A stretch of 10,133 bases of DNA, from positions 1 through 10,133 of the forward strand of contig CALGBV010000105.1 in NCBI GenBank assembly GCA_937884015.1, in the 5' to 3' direction. Shown here in pieces: positions 7,975-10,133 of this stretch. The stretch comes from an uncultured Bacteroidales bacterium. GTDB lineage: Bacteria; Bacteroidota; Bacteroidia; Bacteroidales; F082. Numbering within the stretch: position 1 is the stretch's first letter; each line of letters starts with the position of its first letter. Position numbers and translations under genes: made by a program. A model generated the notes under the pieces. That model saw only the letters and a list, made by a program, of their open reading frames with translations, did not search any database and was not told the origin of the DNA.

Positions 7975-8003
7975 AATTCCTAAATCTTTAATATTGTTTG
8001 TAA

Positions 8004-9269
8004 TTATCTGATTTTCAATGTTAATAAGGTAAGTGCGGCTAACAGGATGGTCACAATCCAGAAACGGATGGTGATTTTCACTTCGTGTTGCTTCATGCCG
8101 TCGCCTTGGAAGGTTACGGTGCTGTTTGGCCAGACTTTCTTGAATTCTTCCATCGAGGTGCGGAAACTGTCGTGCATAGGTGCTTTCTTCCAGATTCTGT
8201 GTTTCTTGCCGCGTTTCAGGAAGAGTTTCACATCGAGGTCGGAAAGGACTTCGAGCAACCACACGCCGCACAGAATAGGCAGCAGCAGTTCCTTGTGTAT
8301 GATGAGTGCCGTGACGGCAATGATGCCACCTATGGTCAGACTGCCGGTGTCGCCCATGAAGATTTGGGCAGGGAAGGAGTTGTACCAAAGGTAACCGATC
8401 AAAGCTCCGACAAATGCGGCCAAAAACACGACGATTTCTTCACTGCCTGGAATGAACATCAAATCGAGGTGGCTGGCCAGAACCGCATGGCTCGAAACGT
8501 AGGCGAAGATGAGCAAGGTTAATCCGATGATGGCCGAATTGCCTGCTGCCATGCCATCCATACCGTCGTTGAGGTTGGAACCGTTTGAAACGGCAGCCAC
8601 GATGAAAACGGTGAGCATGACGAAGAAAATCCAGCCACAAATGTATTTCGCCCTCGGTCCCATGAAACTGAACAAATCTGCGTAGTTCAGGTCGTGATTT
8701 TTGAAGAAAGGTATCGTGGTGCGGGTCGATTTCACATCGGGTGTCTTGATGACGACTTCCTTGTTGTTTTCGATTTTCACTTCAACTTTTTCGTTGATAG
8801 TGACGGCTGGACTAAAGCGCAAGGTGAGTCCGACAATAAGGCCCAACAGAATCTGAAAGCTTATTTTCGTGATGGGCTTGATGCCGTCTTTTCTCTTTTT
8901 GAAGGTCTTGATGTAGTCGTCGGCAAATCCCACGCCACCCAGAATGAGTGTCGTGATGACCATGAGAATCAGGTAAATGCTGTGCAGTTTCCCGATGAGG
9001 AGGCAAGGAATCAGGATGGCGGCAATGATAATGACACCGCCCATGGTCGGAACACCTTTTTTCTGCGTGTTGTACGGGTCGGTCTTTTCATCGCGTTGTG
9101 TTTCAACGATGTTCTTGCTTTTCAGCCAGTTGATGAAACGCTTACCAAACCAAATGGAGATAATCAGGGCCAAAATGGCGGCCACGACTGCTCTGAACGT
9201 GACGTAGGTGAACATTCCTGCACCCGGAAAACTCCTTTTCTCCAAATATTGAAACAGATAGTATAGCAT
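8004..9269 (-). CDS. mraY: Phospho-N-acetylmuramoyl-pentapeptide-transferase MraY
   Basis: Integral membrane enzyme that transfers phospho-MurNAc-pentapeptide from UDP to undecaprenyl phosphate, making lipid I. The 421 residues include about ten hydrophobic segments. Motifs are KKGVPTMGG (70-78), the aspartate pair in GFADDYIK (114-121), NGSNLNDGMDGMAAG (229-243) and FMGDTGSLTIGG (304-315). The C-terminal RFWIVTILLAALTLLTLKIR (402-421) is typical. A hydrophilic insert at about 156-200 (including VEVKIENNKEVVIK) accounts for the extra length over the E. coli protein (about 360) and is usual in Bacteroidota. One oddity: the histidine triad normally found near the C-terminus as PLHHH reads APMHDSF (363-369), and the segment before it (SDLDVKLFLKRGKKHRIW) also departs from the common pattern. 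ATG 9269 follows the murE stop after 3 bases, so the two are probably co-translated. Confidence 0.97.
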   Translation of the reverse strand: MLYYLFQYLEKRSFPGAGMFTYVTFRAVVAAILALIISIWFGKRFINWLKSKNIVETQRDEKTDPYNTQKKGVPTMGGVIIIAAILIPCLLIGKLHSIYLILMVITTLILGGVGFADDYIKTFKKRKDGIKPITKISFQILLGLIVGLTLRFSPAVTINEKVEVKIENNKEVVIKTPDVKSTRTTIPFFKNHDLNYADLFSFMGPRAKYICGWIFFVMLTVFIVAAVSNGSNLNDGMDGMAAGNSAIIGLTLLIFAYVSSHAVLASHLDLMFIPGSEEIVVFLAAFVGALIGYLWYNSFPAQIFMGDTGSLTIGGIIAVTALIIHKELLLPILCGVWLLEVLSDLDVKLFLKRGKKHRIWKKAPMHDSFRTSMEEFKKVWPNSTVTFQGDGMKQHEVKITIRFWIVTILLAALTLLTLKIR

Positions 9270-9272
9270 GTC

Positions 9273-10133
9273 TTATTTCTCCTTTAATGCTGCTGACAAT
9301 TCTTCCTTGTCATCAAAATGATTCTTTACTCCGTTGATTTCCTGATAGTTTTCGTGCCCTTTGCCTGCCAAAAGGATGATGTCACCTTTGTTGGCCAAAG
9401 CCACGGCGGTGCGAATGGCCTCGCGGCGGTTAGTGATGCTCAACACATGGCGCTTGGCTTCCTCATCGAGACCTTCTTTCATCTGTCGGATGATTTCGTC
9501 GGGGTCTTCGTTGCGTGGATTGTCGCTGGTCAGAATGACCTTGTCGCTCATCTTGGCGGCCACGGCTGCCATTTCCGGACGTTTGGTCGTGTCGCGGTTG
9601 CCGCCACAGCCCACTACCGTGATAAGGGTTTCCTTGTGGCAACGCACATCGTTGATGGTCTTCAGGACGTTTTCCAAAGCATCAGGCGTGTGGGCGTAAT
9701 CAACGATTCCGACAATGCCGCAATCGGAATGTACCATGTCGAAACGGCCATTGGCACCCTTCAGCTTGCTGATTTCGACTAATAATTCATTTTTGTCGAA
9801 ACCTAAAGAAATGGCGGCACCGTAAATGGCGAGCAGGTTGCTGGCATTGAATCCGCCGACAAGTTGCGTGAACATTTCCGTGCCGTTCACCTTAATCATC
9901 ATGCCGTCGAAATGGCTTTCCAGTACCACACCTTTGAAATCGGCATCGTGCTTCAGTGCGTATGTAAGGCGTTTTGCCTTGGTGTTTTGCAGCATGACGG
10001 CTCCGTTTTTGTCGTCCAAATTGGTGAGCGCAAAGGCATTGGTCGGCAGGTTGTCGAAGAATTTCTTCTTGGCATTGCGGTAGTTGGCCATGGTCTTGTG
10101 ATAATCCAAATGGTCGTGCGTCAGGTTGGTGAA
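9273..10133 (-). CDS. murE: UDP-MurNAc-tripeptide synthetase MurE, 5' end cut by the window edge
   Basis: Cytoplasmic ATP-dependent ligase that adds the third stem-peptide residue to UDP-MurNAc-L-Ala-D-Glu. Only the last 286 residues are present; the frame is open to base 10133. Numbering from the window edge, they start with TNLTHDHLDYH (2-12) of the central domain. YRNAKKKF (18-25) follows, whose Lys22 corresponds to the carbamylated lysine of the family. NGRFD (128-132) and VDYAHTPD (144-151) mark the domain border. The C-terminal domain has VVGCGGNRD (173-181), SDNPRNEDP (203-211) and AGKGHE (256-261). DNPR is the known signature for meso-diaminopimelate selection, as opposed to L-Lys enzymes. 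Codon 10109-10107 is a TTG inside the conserved DHLDYH stretch and is not the gene start. The N-terminal domain and P-loop lie outside the window. Confidence 0.97.
   Translation of the reverse strand, partial: FTNLTHDHLDYHKTMANYRNAKKKFFDNLPTNAFALTNLDDKNGAVMLQNTKAKRLTYALKHDADFKGVVLESHFDGMMIKVNGTEMFTQLVGGFNASNLLAIYGAAISLGFDKNELLVEISKLKGANGRFDMVHSDCGIVGIVDYAHTPDALENVLKTINDVRCHKETLITVVGCGGNRDTTKRPEMAAVAAKMSDKVILTSDNPRNEDPDEIIRQMKEGLDEEAKRHVLSITNRREAIRTAVALANKGDIILLAGKGHENYQEINGVKNHFDDKEELSAALKEK

Noticed and set aside
7975..8040. Possible internal promoter in the A+T-rich mraY/murD-like spacer (TAACATTG resembles the Bacteroidota -7 element TAnnTTTG).
   Set aside because: It has a mismatch in the core of the element and no TTTG-type -33 partner at the right distance, and the spacing of the genes already fits a single operon.
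7975..8388. The truncated-murD frame stays open for about 138 codons upstream, across the 3' end of mraY, with an ATG at 8388.
   Set aside because: The extension overlaps conserved mraY sequence in another frame, is rich in His and Arg in a way typical of shadow frames, and shows none of the missing MurD domains. ATG 7974, just after the mraY stop, is a better start.
8694..9266. A 190-codon plus-strand open frame antisense to mraY, and similar long plus-strand frames opposite murC, murG and murE.
   Set aside because: Each is the reverse complement of a gene with clear family motifs. None has recognisable domains or a sensible start context.

Overview
The window is a stretch of a division and cell wall (dcw) cluster. 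Every gene lies on the minus strand, so transcription runs from the right edge to the left. The order is murE (3' part), mraY, a murD-derived short gene, ftsW, murG, murC, ftsQ, ftsA and ftsZ (5' part). Three things point to Bacteroidota, most likely Bacteroidales: the gene order without a ddl gene between murC and ftsQ, the long MraY (421 residues, with an extra hydrophilic insert), and the style of FtsQ, FtsA and FtsZ. The MurE motif DNPR indicates meso-diaminopimelate peptidoglycan. The genus cannot be named from the sequence alone.

Layout from right to left: murE 10133-9273 (N-terminus outside the window), a 3-base gap, mraY 9269-8004, a 29-base gap, murD-like gene 7974-7408, ftsW 7424-6108 (17-base overlap), murG 6136-5039 (29-base overlap), murC 5042-3699 (ATGA, 4-base overlap), ftsQ 3705-2935 (7-base overlap), a 4-base gap, ftsA 2930-1572, a 50-base gap, and ftsZ 1521 to beyond base 1 (C-terminus outside the window). 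The spacing implies one polycistronic unit. I see no internal terminator, no convincing internal promoter, no RNA gene, no mobile element and no non-coding stretch longer than 50 bases.

The genes form one pathway. MurE and MurC are cytoplasmic ligases that build the UDP-MurNAc peptide. MraY and MurG make lipid I and lipid II at the membrane. FtsW polymerises lipid II into septal glycan. FtsQ, FtsA and FtsZ recruit, anchor and form the division ring.

The striking feature is the murD position. Only the C-terminal third of MurD is present there: 188 codons in an intact frame with a new short N-terminus. The N-terminal UMAG-binding domain and nearly all of the central ATPase domain are missing, and several expected substrate-binding residues are changed. 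The cell must get its D-Glu ligase from somewhere else. This short protein is either a decaying remnant or a domain kept for another purpose. Smaller points of interest are an altered histidine motif in MraY and a long charged C-terminal linker in FtsZ.
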